Below, in pieces: positions 1-11,171 of a stretch of DNA of 64,000 nucleotides. The position numbers and the translations under genes are program-made. The notes beneath the pieces were generated by a model. It saw only the letters and a program-made list of their open reading frames with translations. It was not told the DNA's origin and did no database searches. The DNA is from Lactuca virosa (taxonomy: Eukaryota; Streptophyta; Magnoliopsida; Asterales; Asteraceae): positions 313,531,641 to 313,595,640 of the forward strand of contig CAKMRJ010002223.1 in assembly GCA_928212115.1 (NCBI GenBank). Direction: 5' to 3'. The first letter of the stretch is position 1, and every line of letters begins with the position of its first letter.

Positions 1-779
1 GATGATTCTTGAACGAGCTCTATTCTTCTCAAAACCGTGCACCGGTACCTGTCTACTGGTGACCTGAGAATACAAGTTATTTTGAAAGAGTTTATCAGCT
101 TTAAAGCTGGTGAGATCATAAGTATATTAATGTCTGTGTTTGTATGAAAGTGTTTGCAAGTCTGTAATGTATAAGTTTTGTAAAATTTTGTAATTGTTTG
201 AACTCTCCTAGAAAACCCTATGTTTCCTACTAAAAGTAGCCTTCTACCAAGGCATCTAGTGTCTGTGTGTGTGTCTCTTGTAAGAGTATGTATTTTCCCA
301 AAATCTGACTATCATTAACCAAAAATAGTCGTTCCTACATTATTGTTTATGTGTGAATATCACAAAGTAAATGGAAAGGGAAAATGATTATTACTGTAGT
401 GTTGTATTAAGTACTACTGCGGTACTAATTACTTTAAACCAATTGTTATTTAAAGTACCATGTGATCGGCCGTATCCTGCTACCCCTCGACTCTAGAAAA
501 ATGACGATGTAAGACGTCGTAAGAAATGACGTTGGCACCCGTAGACTTGCAAGTCCCACTGTAGCGAGCAGCAAGGTGTAGGATAGTCAATCTAGTATAG
601 ATCTATACACAAACTCATACACTCTCCACTTAAGGAGATTCTGGATACAAAACGGGTCATGACAGGTAGTGCCATGCCCCCGTTAAGTGGCTCACATAAC
701 TGTAAGTAATGTATATGTATAGGATATGTATGTGCTAGCTGTATTGTGTGTTCTTTCTCTGTCTAGCCTGTATGTTTTG

Positions 780-905
780 TTTTCTCATCACTGTGTATTA
801 TGTTTGTTTCTCATCATTTATTATGTTTGTTTCTCATCACTATGTATTATGTTTGTTCTCATCACTATGATTATGTTTGTTTTCGCATCACTATGTATTA
901 CTCAT
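780..905. repeat. Short imperfect tandem repeat in A LTR
   Basis: About five imperfect copies of a roughly 26-base unit built on TCATCACTATGTATTATG. The right LTR has a corresponding array near 13385-13490 with slightly different unit lengths, so the array was present before insertion and has drifted since. No coding value is inferred. Confidence 0.75.
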
Positions 906-1714
906 GAATGAACTGACTCATTGTATGTTTCATTGTTCTAGTAATAGTATCTTCCTAAACTATACCTATTATAGTTTACTAGTAATGTTTGTGTTTGGGT
1001 ATATGAACATGTTTGTATACCTTTGCTACCACAAAGGCATTGAACTGAATGAAAGAAGTAACCTTTTATATCTATACACATATACATGATATATAACTAG
1101 GATTCAAACGACCTTCGGACAAATAACCCAAATACCCTAAGTCCACAACCAAACAAGGAACAAGAAGTAAGGTGAGCTATCAGTCCTAAGTCCTTTCAAT
1201 GCTACTTATATAATTATATCCATAAGAGATACACAGAATATAAGTTAAAAGAGTTTAATAAAAGTATTTGATATGTAAAAGAGTTTGTAAAACAGTTTGA
1301 AGTTAAACAGTTTGATAACACAGTTTGAAAAGTAAGAATCCACTTGTTGGTAGTTATTAATCACATGTGATTGATATAATAACTATAATAGTTCAACTTG
1401 TATCCCCCCCATAAAAGCATTTAAAAACATTTTAAAAGGTTAATTAAGGGGTATGAACTCACCTGTAGTGAGTGGTTTGGATGAACGAAATGTATAGGAT
1501 GCTAGGTGTCAAGTGAAGACTTGTACACACACAATGATCCTAGTTTAACATATAATATCACATATATGTATCCAATTAGTCTTTAACAATAATTAACCAA
1601 AGTTAAGACATCCTAGGGACCATGTAAAACACTTATTTAAGTGCTATAAAGTCCTAAGGATTGCATCTAAGTGTTGTAGGACATTGCTATTAAGTTCAGG
1701 GTTCAAGGGGACCC

Positions 1715-2500
1715 TTTATTTGAGTTTACGGTTTTGTGACCATAACTCATTGAGTTTATAGCCGTAAACCCATGAGTTTACGGCCGTAAACTCTTGTTTC
1801 TTTGACCATATTGTGTTTTGAAGCCTTAAAGATCACAAGAAGCATTCCTACTTCATGTTTAAGCTAGGAAGAGATTAGGGCCCATTTCACTCCTTTTAGG
1901 AGTTTACGGTCCTTGGACCATGTCCCTTTGGGTTTACGGCCATAAACCAAATGGTTTTATGGTCTTTTGATGTTTTCAAGTACTAAGCACATCATGGAAT
2001 GGATCTAGGCAGAGTTTCCCAGGCTTAGAAGGGACTAGGGCACACTTTGGCCACCTTTTTGGGGTTTACGGTCCAAGAACATCTTGGACCGTAAACACCT
2101 TTGATCCTTGGTTTCTTGGGTGTTTTCTTGATGTTTAGAAGTGTAAAAAGCTCTATAATACCCTAGGATAGAAGTACTTACTATGTAGAAGCTTGAAAAG
2201 GTGCTAAAAGTCCAAGAACACTAGTGTGTGTTCTTGGTGAAACTTGAAGATCTACACTTTTGGAATGATTTCCGGATGGAATCATGTTAGATCACTAGAT
2301 TAAGTAAGATATCAACTTTTTAGGGCTAGAAACACTTACAATGTTGAAGATCAAGAAGAAAAGTCGATGATACTTGAGAGAGAATTGAGTTTTGGATCTT
2401 GAAATTGTGAAAAGTGATAAATAATGACTAAGTGTCATATTTATACCCTCTTTTAGGGTTTACGGCCGTAAACACATTTGTTTAGGCCGTAAACTCCAAA
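1715..2500. repeat. Palindrome cluster in A LTR (TTTACGGCCGTAAA type)
   Basis: The stretch holds a perfect 20-base palindrome GAGTTTACGGCCGTAAACTC at 1774-1793, a 16-base one GTTTACGGCCGTAAAC at 2458-2473, and a hairpin at 2064-2096 whose 15-base arms (GTTTACGGTCCAAGA and its complement) enclose ACA. Degenerate versions lie near 1755 and 1930. Equivalent sites occur in the right LTR (for example 14356-14375), where the 2064 hairpin has lost some pairing. The 2458 copy lies just upstream of the predicted TATA box in element orientation. Confidence 0.88.
2440..2448 (-). promoter_or_regulatory. Predicted LTR TATA box, element A left LTR
   Basis: Minus strand reads GGTATAAATATGA, a good plant TATA context, inside the LTR and downstream (in element orientation) of a GTTTACGGCCGTAAAC palindrome. 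The same arrangement is present in the right LTR at 15022-15031. Prediction only. Confidence 0.6.
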
Positions 2501-2685
2501 CTCTTGGAGTTTTGGGACATTATTGTTGCACAATAAACACTAGGGCATCCTCTCTCGTGTTATCTCCTGGAGTACTAATCTTAAAATACTCAAACTTATT
2601 CCAAAAAGCTTGAAAATTAGCAGAAACAGTTTTGACTCCTATTGAAGTGAATGGTTGTACATAATAGAAATTTCGGGTTGTCACA

Positions 2686-2702
2686 TCATCCCCCCGTTAG
2701 AA
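2686..2702 (-). other. Element A polypurine tract
   Basis: Immediately inside the left LTR the minus strand is purine rich (AACGGGGGGATGA), the expected plus-strand priming site next to the 3' LTR. This supports minus-strand orientation. Confidence 0.75.
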
Positions 2703-2752
2703 GGAATTTCGTCCCGAAATTAGAGTTTAAGCAAATAAGTAGATACAAATAA

Positions 2753-3087
2753 CTAAGTAAAAAGAAGAGGATATTTCAGTTTCATTTGATCCTCTCGCTC
2801 CCAAGTGAATTCAGGTCCTCGCTTGGCGTTCCAGCGAACCTTCACTATCGGGATACGGCTTTGTTTCGTTTGCTTGACCTCCCGGTCCATGATATCTATT
2901 GGTTCTGCCACGAAGTTGAGGCTCTCGTTGATCTTGATGTCGTCGAGTGGGATTACAAGAGTCTCGTCAGACAGACACTTTTTCAAGTTCGAGACGTGGA
3001 AAGTAGAATGTACGTTACTGAGTTTGCGTGGTAAGTTAAGTTTGTAAGGTACAGGGCCGATTCTTGCGAGAATCTTGAAAGGCCCTA
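2753..3087 (-). pseudogene. Element A integrase C-terminus with chromodomain-like tail
   Basis: This is the last segment of A's pol, separated from the rest by the A2 insertion. The minus-strand translation contains GPFKILARIGPVPYKLNLP, typical of the integrase C-terminal region, then HSTFHVSNLKKC, and a tail with VKVRWN..RGPEFTWERED resembling the chromodomain-like end of Tekay-type integrases. In known chromoviruses such tails steer integration towards heterochromatin. It ends at a stop at 2753. The fragment itself is open, but it can no longer be joined to its upstream part at 6531 because 3.4 kb of A2 intervenes. Confidence 0.85.
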
Positions 3088-3424
3088 TGTAGTGACAAAG
3101 AACATGGTTTGGCATGCGGAATTAAAGTTTGCAAAATGAACATGGTGATTTGGGTGTTCAAGAGATGTATTGAATATGTATGGTGTTACAAAAAGGGACA
3201 TAGATCTACATCTAAATAAATAACACACACTTACACACTCACTTTTACACCTCTCAAGCACACCTCTACAAGTGGTATGAACCCACTATTTATAGAGGTG
3301 TTTACATGTCTCTCTCTCACTCTCTATCTCTCATGGGTCAAAAGGCTAATGCACCACATGCAAGTGGGTTTTACAAAAGTCAAACAATTACAAAGTCAAT
3401 CATGAATAACTTTGTACCCCAACA
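3088..3424 (-). repeat. A2 3' LTR
   Basis: 337 bases, TG...CA ends, flanked outside by CCCTA. It differs from 6194-6530 at two positions (AAAATG versus ACAATG near 3139, and TATTTATA versus TATATATA near 3293). Confidence 0.93.
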
Positions 3425-3436
3425 TTCTCCCCCTCA
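3425..3436 (-). other. A2 polypurine tract
   Basis: Plus strand TTCTCCCCCTC, so minus strand GAGGGGGAGAA, directly adjacent to the left LTR. Confidence 0.8.
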
Positions 3437-6179
3437 AAGTTAGGAATGAATGACCCACTTCAAATCTTCCAAAATCGAGCAACTACGCGACCGAGCCTCA
3501 AGCGTACACCATGTCGAAACGAACTTCAATCTTCAATTCTTCCATGATTCTTCAATTTGGGCTCTAGGATGTGAAACCATACAAACCGAGCAGCAACGAA
3601 TGATTAACTCCAAATAATCACCCAAAAGTTGCGCATAAAAACACACCCCAAAAATCTTCAATAAAACCAAATCCATTTCGAATACACCACTTCCGAACTT
3701 CCAATTTCATCATTTTGTAAGCTTCAAAAATTCAAGATCACTTCGGTCTTCAAATCCGCGTAATATGAAAAATTCAAGTTCGAATTCCATATAAAAAGTC
3801 TCTCTCCCCCTTTTTATAATCGAAATTTGATTATAAAACTCCCAAGGAAAAGAACGTGCTCTATTCGGAATTTTTTCGTGTCAAACTCCCCCTTAACATG
3901 TGGCATAAACTTTGTGCTTCAATCCGGAAAATCCAAAAAATATTGAATTTTTAGCTTCGTTCACGGATCGCCTTTGACAAAATTTCTCAAAAATGGGTAG
4001 AAATTGTGATTTTCAAAATTCTGCAGTGACCCGGTGCGCCCAAAACAGCAAAATACGCAAAACTCTCCCCCTTTTCCAAAGCTGGGTAGAAAGCGGCAAT
4101 TTGCACAAACTACAGGGGCTTAAAATGTATTTTCTTCAATTTTCAGCAAAAACAGTCCTTTTTCGAATTTGGGTATGAACCGCCAAACATTCGAAGCCTC
4201 AGGGACTATTTTCGAAAATTATGCCATTATGCACCAAACATACGAAGACTAGTTCCAAAGATACGAAGCTCCAAAAATTTTCGAATTTGGGTGAAAAGTG
4301 TCAAACATACGAAACTTCATTTAATTTTCAAAGTGCCAAATATTCGAAATTTCAGGGGCTGAATTCGAAAATTCTGCTTTTTGATCAAAACATACGAAGA
4401 CTTTTGCTCGATCATACGAAGCCTATTTCCAATTGACAACCATTCGAAATTTGAGGGACTAAAATTGTAACTGTTTGTTTTCTTCTTCCATTCATACGAA
4501 GCATACGAAGACTTATTGATGAACAGTAACTCTTCGTTCAATCAGAGCACTCTTCGTTCAAATGATAAACCCAGATACACATTTACCCTTCGAATATTAT
4601 TCAACTGTCCGTCGTTCAAAACTCCCAACTCAATCATCGATTCCCAAATCTTCGAATCTTAACCCAAATCGATCGTTAACCCTTCGTTCAAATCTCATAC
4701 ATCAACCCATCTGTTCGATTTTTCATTATCTATTCCTCTTCACTTCGTACATTCAATCTTCCCTTCCCAAATCAAAATTATCTACTCTTCGAATGAATCC
4801 AATCAACTTCCCTTCGTTAGATTCAATCGACACCAAACTAAAGAAAATTTCTCACAACCATTTTAACAAATGCGTGTCATTCTTCGTTAATTTTGATCAA
4901 GTGACCCTTCGACTGATTCATACGCACCAAAAATTCTTCGTTTCATAATCCTTCGTATCTCAATCATCAATTATACCCTTCGTTCCTTAATCATGTAAAG
5001 CCATGAACATCAAAATAACCAAATCCAAACCATCGATCAAACAACCAAGACTTCGTTCGTTCAAGTTCCAGTTCATCAACACCAAAAGTTAAAATTGATA
5101 TTTGACTTTCAAAATCAATTGAGTGACAAGTTTCGAAATTCAGATCATCAATCAAAATCGACATCAACATCCGAGTCCAAATCCAGATTAACATCCAATT
5201 TCAAGTTCAATTTATCAAGAACATAACTGTTGACTTTTTGGTTGACCCCGACGAACAAAAAAACCATCGATCGATTCCTGTTTTGATGAAATCTGCTTTG
5301 AATTTCATTTCAATATTCTCAATCGTCAACCATCGTCTTTGAGAACAACAATTAGAACTTGATTTTGACTTTCAATTTAATCAAAAATCAACATCTTGAT
5401 CATAATCGATTTTGGGAATCAACGGAATTTAAGAAATTCGATTCACAAGATATAATAACCAAGGATTAATAACCGATTTTAAGGAACAAAGAAGCGAAAT
5501 CGGAACTCAAGATCACTGATTACGATGAAAGACAAGAATCATAACAATCGATTCAATCATAGCAATCCCAACCGATTTCAAGAACATTATGAGTTTCCAA
5601 ACTAAACTCGATCTTCATCAACAATCACCAATACTCAATGAATGTGATATTCAATTTACAGTAAAAGTAAACGATACTTCAAGTACTCGATCATAAAGAA
5701 AACCATGAAGGTACAACACTTTTATGCATACGATGAAGAAAAGACATAGGTAATGTTCCAAATTGATTTAATCAGCCTTTGGACTCAACTATCAATGAAA
5801 TCAGATCACGGGAAAAAAATATGGGCTTCGAATGTGTATTGAATAGTAACAAATCAGAATTTTGGGCTTAAATGATTTAACTGAATAGTAATTGATATAC
5901 GAAATGGATTGGGCTGAATGAATTTGGACATGAATAGTATTCGAATTTAGATTTTGTTTTTGGTTGGATTTGATCTAAAAAAAATTATTGGATCATCAAT
6001 GGGGTTTTTCAAAGAAAATTTGATCCAATGAATCAAACGATCAAATTTAAAGAACGCAACGCACGATTCAAATATTACGAGAGATCATAGAGAGAGAATC
6101 ACCAAAATTGTTCCAAATTGCGACAAAAGTTGCCAAACCGAGAATCGTTCTTCAAAAATCACCTTGATCTTGAAGACCC
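3437..6179 (-). other. A2 non-coding interior
   Basis: No protein motif of gag, protease, RT or integrase is visible, and the longest frame (4562-4948 plus) is low-complexity and does not resemble a known protein. Between about 4187 and 4510 the nonamer CATACGAAG and close variants (CATTCGAAA, GATACGAAG) recur about ten times, followed by CTTCGTTC repeats to about 4990. These do not look like random AT-rich sequence and may be a family-specific cis element. Confidence 0.7.
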
Positions 6180-6191
6180 GCTCTGATACCA
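6180..6191 (-). other. A2 primer binding site (initiator Met tRNA)
   Basis: Minus strand TGGTATCAGAGC, two bases inside the right LTR (which starts at 6194). This matches the 3' end complement of plant initiator-Met tRNA used by most plant LTR elements. Confidence 0.9.
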
Positions 6192-6193
6192 AT

Positions 6194-6530
6194 TGTAGTG
6201 ACAAAGAACATGGTTTGGCATGCGGAATTAAAGTTTGCACAATGAACATGGTGATTTGGGTGTTCAAGAGATGTATTGAATATGTATGGTGTTACAAAAA
6301 GGGACATAGATCTACATCTAAATAAATAACACACACTTACACACTCACTTTTACACCTCTCAAGCACACCTCTACAAGTGGTATGAACCCACTATATATA
6401 GAGGTGTTTACATGTCTCTCTCTCACTCTCTATCTCTCATGGGTCAAAAGGCTAATGCACCACATGCAAGTGGGTTTTACAAAAGTCAAACAATTACAAA
6501 GTCAATCATGAATAACTTTGTACCCCAACA
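6194..6530 (-). repeat. A2 5' LTR
   Basis: 337 bases, TG...CA ends, nearly identical to 3088-3424 and followed by the target duplication CCCTA. In element orientation a TATATATA-like box lies near 6393. Confidence 0.93.
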
Positions 6531-7621
6531 CCCTATGTACCTTGGATTTAGCTTTCCACGCTTTCCGAAGCGTATCAAGCCCTTCCAGGGTGAGACCTTC
6601 AATAGAACACGGTCGCCCACCTGGAATTCCAACGGTTTCCTTCGTTTATCAGCTTAGCTTTTCTGTCGATCTCTAGAGGCTTTCAATCGTTCACGAATCT
6701 GAACGATCTTCTCTGTCGTTTCCCGAATGATCTCTAGACCTGTGAGAGTGCTTTCAGGAACTCGTCCTTTAGGTAACTGGGTATCACCCACCTCAACCCA
6801 ACATAGAGGGGATCTGCACTTTCGGCCATAGAGAGCCTCGAATGGAGCAGCCTTTATGCTTGTGTGATAACTGTTGTTGTAGGAAAATTCTACAAGGGGT
6901 AAATGAGTATCCCATGCTTTCCCAAAGTCGATCACACAGGCTCGCAACATATCTTCCAAGGTTTGGATAGTCCTCTCACTTTGCCCGTCTGTCTGTGGAT
7001 GGTAGGCTGTACTCATGTCCAGCCTAGTTCCTAGGGAACTTTGTAGTGACTGCCAGAACCTCGAAGTGAATCTACTATCTCTGTTCGAGATAATGGATAT
7101 AGGAACACCGTGCAGTCGTACAATCTCCCTAATGTAAGTTCTTGTAAGCTTCTCCATCTTGTCTGTTTCCTTGATAGGCAGGAAGTGTACGGACTTGGTC
7201 AACCTGTCGACGATGACCCATATGGTATCAAGTCCACCCGTTGTCTTGGGCAACTTGGTTATGAAATCCATAGTGATTCGCTCCCACTTCCATTCCGGTA
7301 TCTCCGGCTGTTGTAGTAGACCGGAGGGTTTCTGGTATTCGACCTTGACCTTGGCGCAAGTAAGGCATTTACTCACGAAGGTAGCAATCTCTGCTTTCAT
7401 GTTAGGCCACCAGTATAACTTTTTAAGATCCAGATACATCTTATCTGAACCCGGGTGGACGGATAACGAGTGTTGTGCACCTCGTTCATGACCAAGTCTC
7501 TGAAACCACCGCGTTTCGGGGTCCAGATCCGATCCATGAGTAAATAAGCTCCGCCACCCTTAACCTTCAAGTTCTTATCCATCCCTCTCAGGGATTCACC
7601 CGCCACATTTTCAGGTTTCAA
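6531..7621 (-). pseudogene. Element A integrase (zinc finger, catalytic core), broken
   Basis: Minus-strand translation shows the end of the HHCC region (YWWPNMK, CLTCAKVK), the core with MDFITKLPKT, VIVDRLTKSVHF, a second site SNRDSRFTSRFW where SDRD would be usual, and HPQTDGQSERTIQ carrying the catalytic glutamate. This enzyme would join the cDNA ends to target DNA. Lesions are a frame change between the segment open to 7397 and the one starting near 7439, a stop codon at 6654-6656 before the GDRVLLKVSPW segment, and the A2 insertion at 6530. It continues at 2753-3087. The non-canonical N in the second acidic motif lies beside the catalytic D, which is kept. Confidence 0.88.
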
Positions 7622-7640
7622 AGCGTCGAGCTGAGCCTCC

Positions 7641-9123
7641 TTAATTTTGCGTGGACAAGTGTGAATGGATAGTCATAGTCAATGATTTGACTCTACGACC
7701 AGAATATTCTTTCCGACTTAGGGCGTCAGCTACTACGTTGGCTTTACCCGTATGATAACGAATTTCGCATTCGTAATCACTGAGTAGTTCGACCCACCGT
7801 CGTTGTCTCATGTTGAGCTCCTTCTGGTCGAATATGTGTTGTAGGCTTTTGTGGTCTGTAAAGATAGTGCTTTTTGTTCCATACAGGTAGTGTCTCCAGA
7901 TCTTTAGGGCAAACACAACTGCTCCTAGTTCAAGATCGTGGGTAGTGTAGTTGACCTCATGTGTCTTCAGCTGTCTCGAGGCATAGGCGATGACCTTACC
8001 TCGCTGCATCAGAACACATCCGAGTCCTTGATTTGACGCATCGCAATAGACAACGAAGTCTTCTATCCCTTCGGGGAGGGATAGTATTGGTGCGGTGCAC
8101 AAGGCTCGCTTGAGCGTTTGGAACGCTTTCTCCTGCTTCTCTTCCCAGTAAAAGGCCACGCCTTTCTGGGTCAGTGTCGTAAGAGGTTTCGCAATGCGGG
8201 AGAAGTTCTGAATGAACCTGCGATAGTAGCCAGCGAGACCTAGAAATTGACGAATTTTCTGTAGGCGTCTTCGGTGCTGACCAGTTCTCAATGACTTTTA
8301 TTTTGGAAGGGTCCACGTGTATTCCCTCTTCGCTAACCACATGCCCTAAGAATTCGACTCGTCGGATCCAAAATTCGCATTTCGAGAACTTCGTATAGAG
8401 CTTCTCCGAACGAAGGGTTTCTAAGACTAGTCGCAGATGTTGACTATGCTCCTCCTCATTACGAGAGTAGATAAGTATGTCATCGATGAAGACGATGACG
8501 AACTGATCCAAGTAAGGACGAAACACCCTATTCATTAAGTCCATGAATAGAGCAGGTGCGTTTGTTAATCCGAACGGCATCACTACGAATTCGTAGTGCC
8601 CATAACGAGTTCGGAAGGCTGTCTTCGGAACATCCTCCCCTAGCACTCGTAGTTGGTGATATGCGAACCTTAAGTCGATTTTTGAAAAGAAGTTCGCCCC
8701 TTGAAGTTGATCGAATAAATCTTCAATCCGAGGCAAAGGATAACGATTTTTGATGGTCAGTTTGTTGAGCTCCCTGTAGTCGATGCACATACGAAACGAT
8801 CCGTCTTTCTTCTTGACGAACAAGACTGGAGCTCCCCTGGGTGAGAAGCTTGGTCTTATAAAGCCCTTGCTGAGCAGTTCGTTAAGTTGACAGGACAGTT
8901 CTTGCATCTCTGCAGGTGCTAGGCGATAGGGCGATTTGGCAACGGGGGTAGCCCCTGGAACTAAGTCGATTCTGAACTCGACTTGACGTTGCGGAGGTAA
9001 TTTTGGGAGTTCTTCTGGAAAGATGTCGGGAAAGTCGCGTACTACCAGAATGTTCTGAATGTCTTTCGTTTCTTGGCTCACGTTGACCAAATGAGCAAGG
9101 AATGCGCGATATTCCTTTCGCAA
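7641..9123 (-). pseudogene. Element A reverse transcriptase and RNase H, frame-shifted
   Basis: The upstream frame (to about 8270) carries RT motifs: SPYRLAPAEMQEL, VLFVKKKDGSFRMCIDYR, LRFAYHQ and the active-site segment FIDDILIYS, then CEFWIRRVEFLGHVVS. The RNase H domain follows in another frame (FLGLAGYYRRFI, FTDHKSLQHIF, VVADALSRK). The change of frame at about 8250-8290 would end translation between the two. RT copies element RNA into DNA and RNase H removes the template. Order and spacing match Ty3/gypsy pol. The catalytic aspartates of RT are intact, so decay here is mainly by indel. Confidence 0.9.
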
Positions 9124-9129
9124 GAATTT

Positions 9130-10718
9130 CTAAGCTTGAATGCTAGAGATGATACGAAGGTTCGTGTCGTGTTTGTCGCCATAAACTACTAGGGTTTCGC
9201 CAGACGGCAGATTAAGGCGTACAGCCTTCTCGTAACACATGATGTCGGCACGATGAAGACTCAACCAATCCATGCCGATAATGACGTCGAAACTTTTAAT
9301 TGAGACCGACATGAGATCGATTGAAAAAGAATGGCTATCTAAAGTTAGGGTACACCCTATGTATATACTGCTAGTGCTCTCTGTCTTTCCATTAGCCATT
9401 TCTACAGTGAACGGTTCTTTAAGTGCTCGTGATTTTTGCTTAAGTAAATGACCAAATTTTTGGTTCACAAAACTCCTCTTCCGCTCCACTATCAAACAGA
9501 ATGCATGCATAAGAGTTATCGTGGAGAAACGTACCAGTGACCACTGTGGGGTCGGCAACTGCTTCCTCGTGGCCTATGGCCAGAACTCTTGCCACTCCAC
9601 CGGCATTCCCTGCCTTCGAGCAGTTCCTTTTGTAGTGGCCTACCTCGCCACAACCGTAGCAAGTTTGGCTCACACCAGCGCCGGGGACTTGGGTGATTGG
9701 CCTCGCCGGAGCTTTGCAGAAACGGGCAGTGTGCCCCTTCCTGTTGCAGTTCAAACACTGCATTTCCCGGCATGCTCCTACGCGGTGGAAGTTGCACTTG
9801 TTGCACTTGGGCAAACTTCCAGCGTACTGCTTTACTTGAGCAGCAGCAGTGGCAGGTGCCATCGCAGCATGAACTGCCACGACCTGCTGCTTTTTGGCAG
9901 CCTTCGTCTTTCTCTTGTCATCCCAAAACTTCCGCTTGGAATCAGCGGTTCTGGCGGGTTCCCGAGATAGCCAGGGTTGTTGTTGCGGCCGGGGTACGAA
10001 CCCCATGGTCTATAAGCCGTTGTGCCAATCGCTTGGCACTATCGAATGTAGTGGGGTTTGAAGCCAAAACATTTCCCTGGAATGGAGGCACCAGCCCCCA
10101 TATGTATCTTTTAATCTTCTTCCCCTCTGTATGAACCATGTTAGGACAGAGGGCCACCAGTTCACAGAACCTGGCGGTGTAGGAGACTATGTTGGAGCCC
10201 TTCATGGTTAGGCTCCACAGTTCTTCCTCCAGTTTTTGGATTTCGCCCCTCGGGCAGTACTCTTCAACCATTAGCTCTCTCAGGGCTTCCCAACCCATAG
10301 CATTTGCCACTATTAGGGATAGTGACTTGACATGGCTATTCCACCATGTCAGGGCTTTGTCTTCAAAGGTGCAAGCAGCGAACTTGACCTTGCTCCCCTC
10401 TGGACATGAGCAGATTTCGAAAACCGATTCGGTTTTCTCGAACCATTACGAAAGGGCAATGACTCCGCCAACCCCTCTAAAGGACTTGGGCTTGCAGTTT
10501 GTGAAGTCCTTGTAAGAGCACTCTCTCAAGCGCACAGGGATTTCACCATGAGTAGAGTGAACAGGAGTTCCTTCCCCAGTGGAACCCGAAGAATGATATT
10601 GTGCCATGGCTGTAGCCACAGCCGTAGCTACAACAGCATTTAGAGCTGTCGTATCGAATTTCGGAGCAAGTGGTGTTGGTGCGGGAGGATCGCGTCTTGT
10701 CGATCGACGTGGAGGGAT
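9130..10718 (-). pseudogene. Element A gag and protease, multiply broken
   Basis: Gag contains an N-terminal part (RECSYKDFTNCKP), the capsid-like stretch with WGLVPPFQGNV and two CCHC zinc knuckles (CLNCNRKGHTARFC and CYGCGEVGHYKRNC) that bind element RNA. The aspartic protease follows with FDSGAE and later IIGMDWL. Lesions are a probable lost start (ATC at 10716-10718 where the family pattern suggests an initiator, inference), TAA at 10446-10448, frame changes near 9960-10000 and near 9490 right after DSGAE, and TAG at 9130-9132 separating protease from RT. The normal product would be cut into capsid, nucleocapsid and protease inside cytoplasmic particles. Confidence 0.88.
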
Positions 10719-11171
10719 CTTTTAACTATAAGTTTAGAAAGATGAAGATATTGATAAGAATTTAATAGGAAATAGATAAGAATGAATCATGGACTAACTC
10801 TCCATAGTCGAACAGCACAAATGAATAACACGATTGATTGTAAACGAAAGCATTTGGATATAATTTCCATGAGATTAGATATCTGTCAATAATACTGGGA
10901 TTACAGATGTAATGAGTTCGGGGAAAAATGACTTAGAAGTAGGCCTTACATCAACCAAGATGGGAAAATCTTGACAAACTACTACCTAATCAAGACCTAA
11001 CGGGTCTAAGATTTACAAAGATAGGAAATTAGACTAGAGTTTTTACACTAACTAGGTTACATCCAAAAGAGAAGTCGATGAGACTCTAACGGCGACGAGA
11101 ACTACTAGAGTGAGTTCTTGAGTCCGACAGAAGACGCGTTCTATGTCCCTCATACGTCTTTCAGACCTTGC
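10719..11171 (-). other. Spacer between pre-gag ORF and gag in element A
   Basis: AT-rich, with no frame longer than a few dozen codons in element orientation. The minus sequence could hold an intron or 5' leader ahead of gag, but I see no decisive splice signals. Confidence 0.5.

Larger units (their letters stand above)
1..2685 (-). repeat. Element A 3' LTR (left end missing)
   Basis: Matches 12610-15269 with scattered substitutions and small indels, and ends in TGTCACA like the right copy. It holds a predicted minus-strand TATA box near 2440 and a cluster of TTTACGGCCGTAAA-type palindromes between about 1720 and 2500. No gene is seen; short frames at 726-1089 are low-complexity (TCATCACTATGTATTATGTTTG repeats, about four copies near 780-900, named here in part only) and not credible. 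Confidence 0.92.
3088..6530 (-). mobile_element. Element A2: young non-coding LTR retrotransposon inside A integrase
   Basis: Two 337-base LTRs (3088-3424 and 6194-6530) differ at only two positions by my reading. The 5-base duplication CCCTA flanks the element (3083-3087 and 6531-6535). The purine tract GAGGGGGAGAA (minus) adjoins the left LTR and an initiator-Met primer site adjoins the right LTR. The 2.77-kb interior has no recognisable gag or pol on either strand. It is therefore a non-autonomous element with a complete set of cis signals, mobilised very recently by proteins supplied elsewhere. LTR class (copia or gypsy) cannot be decided without coding sequence. Confidence 0.93.

Noticed and set aside
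780..905. CRISPR-like or satellite array in A LTR
   Set aside because: Imperfect short tandem units without distinct spacers, in a plant LTR; simple slippage explains them.
4562..4948. 128-codon plus-strand frame inside A2
   Set aside because: Antisense to the element, biased Ser/Leu/Ile/Phe composition, no recognisable domain.
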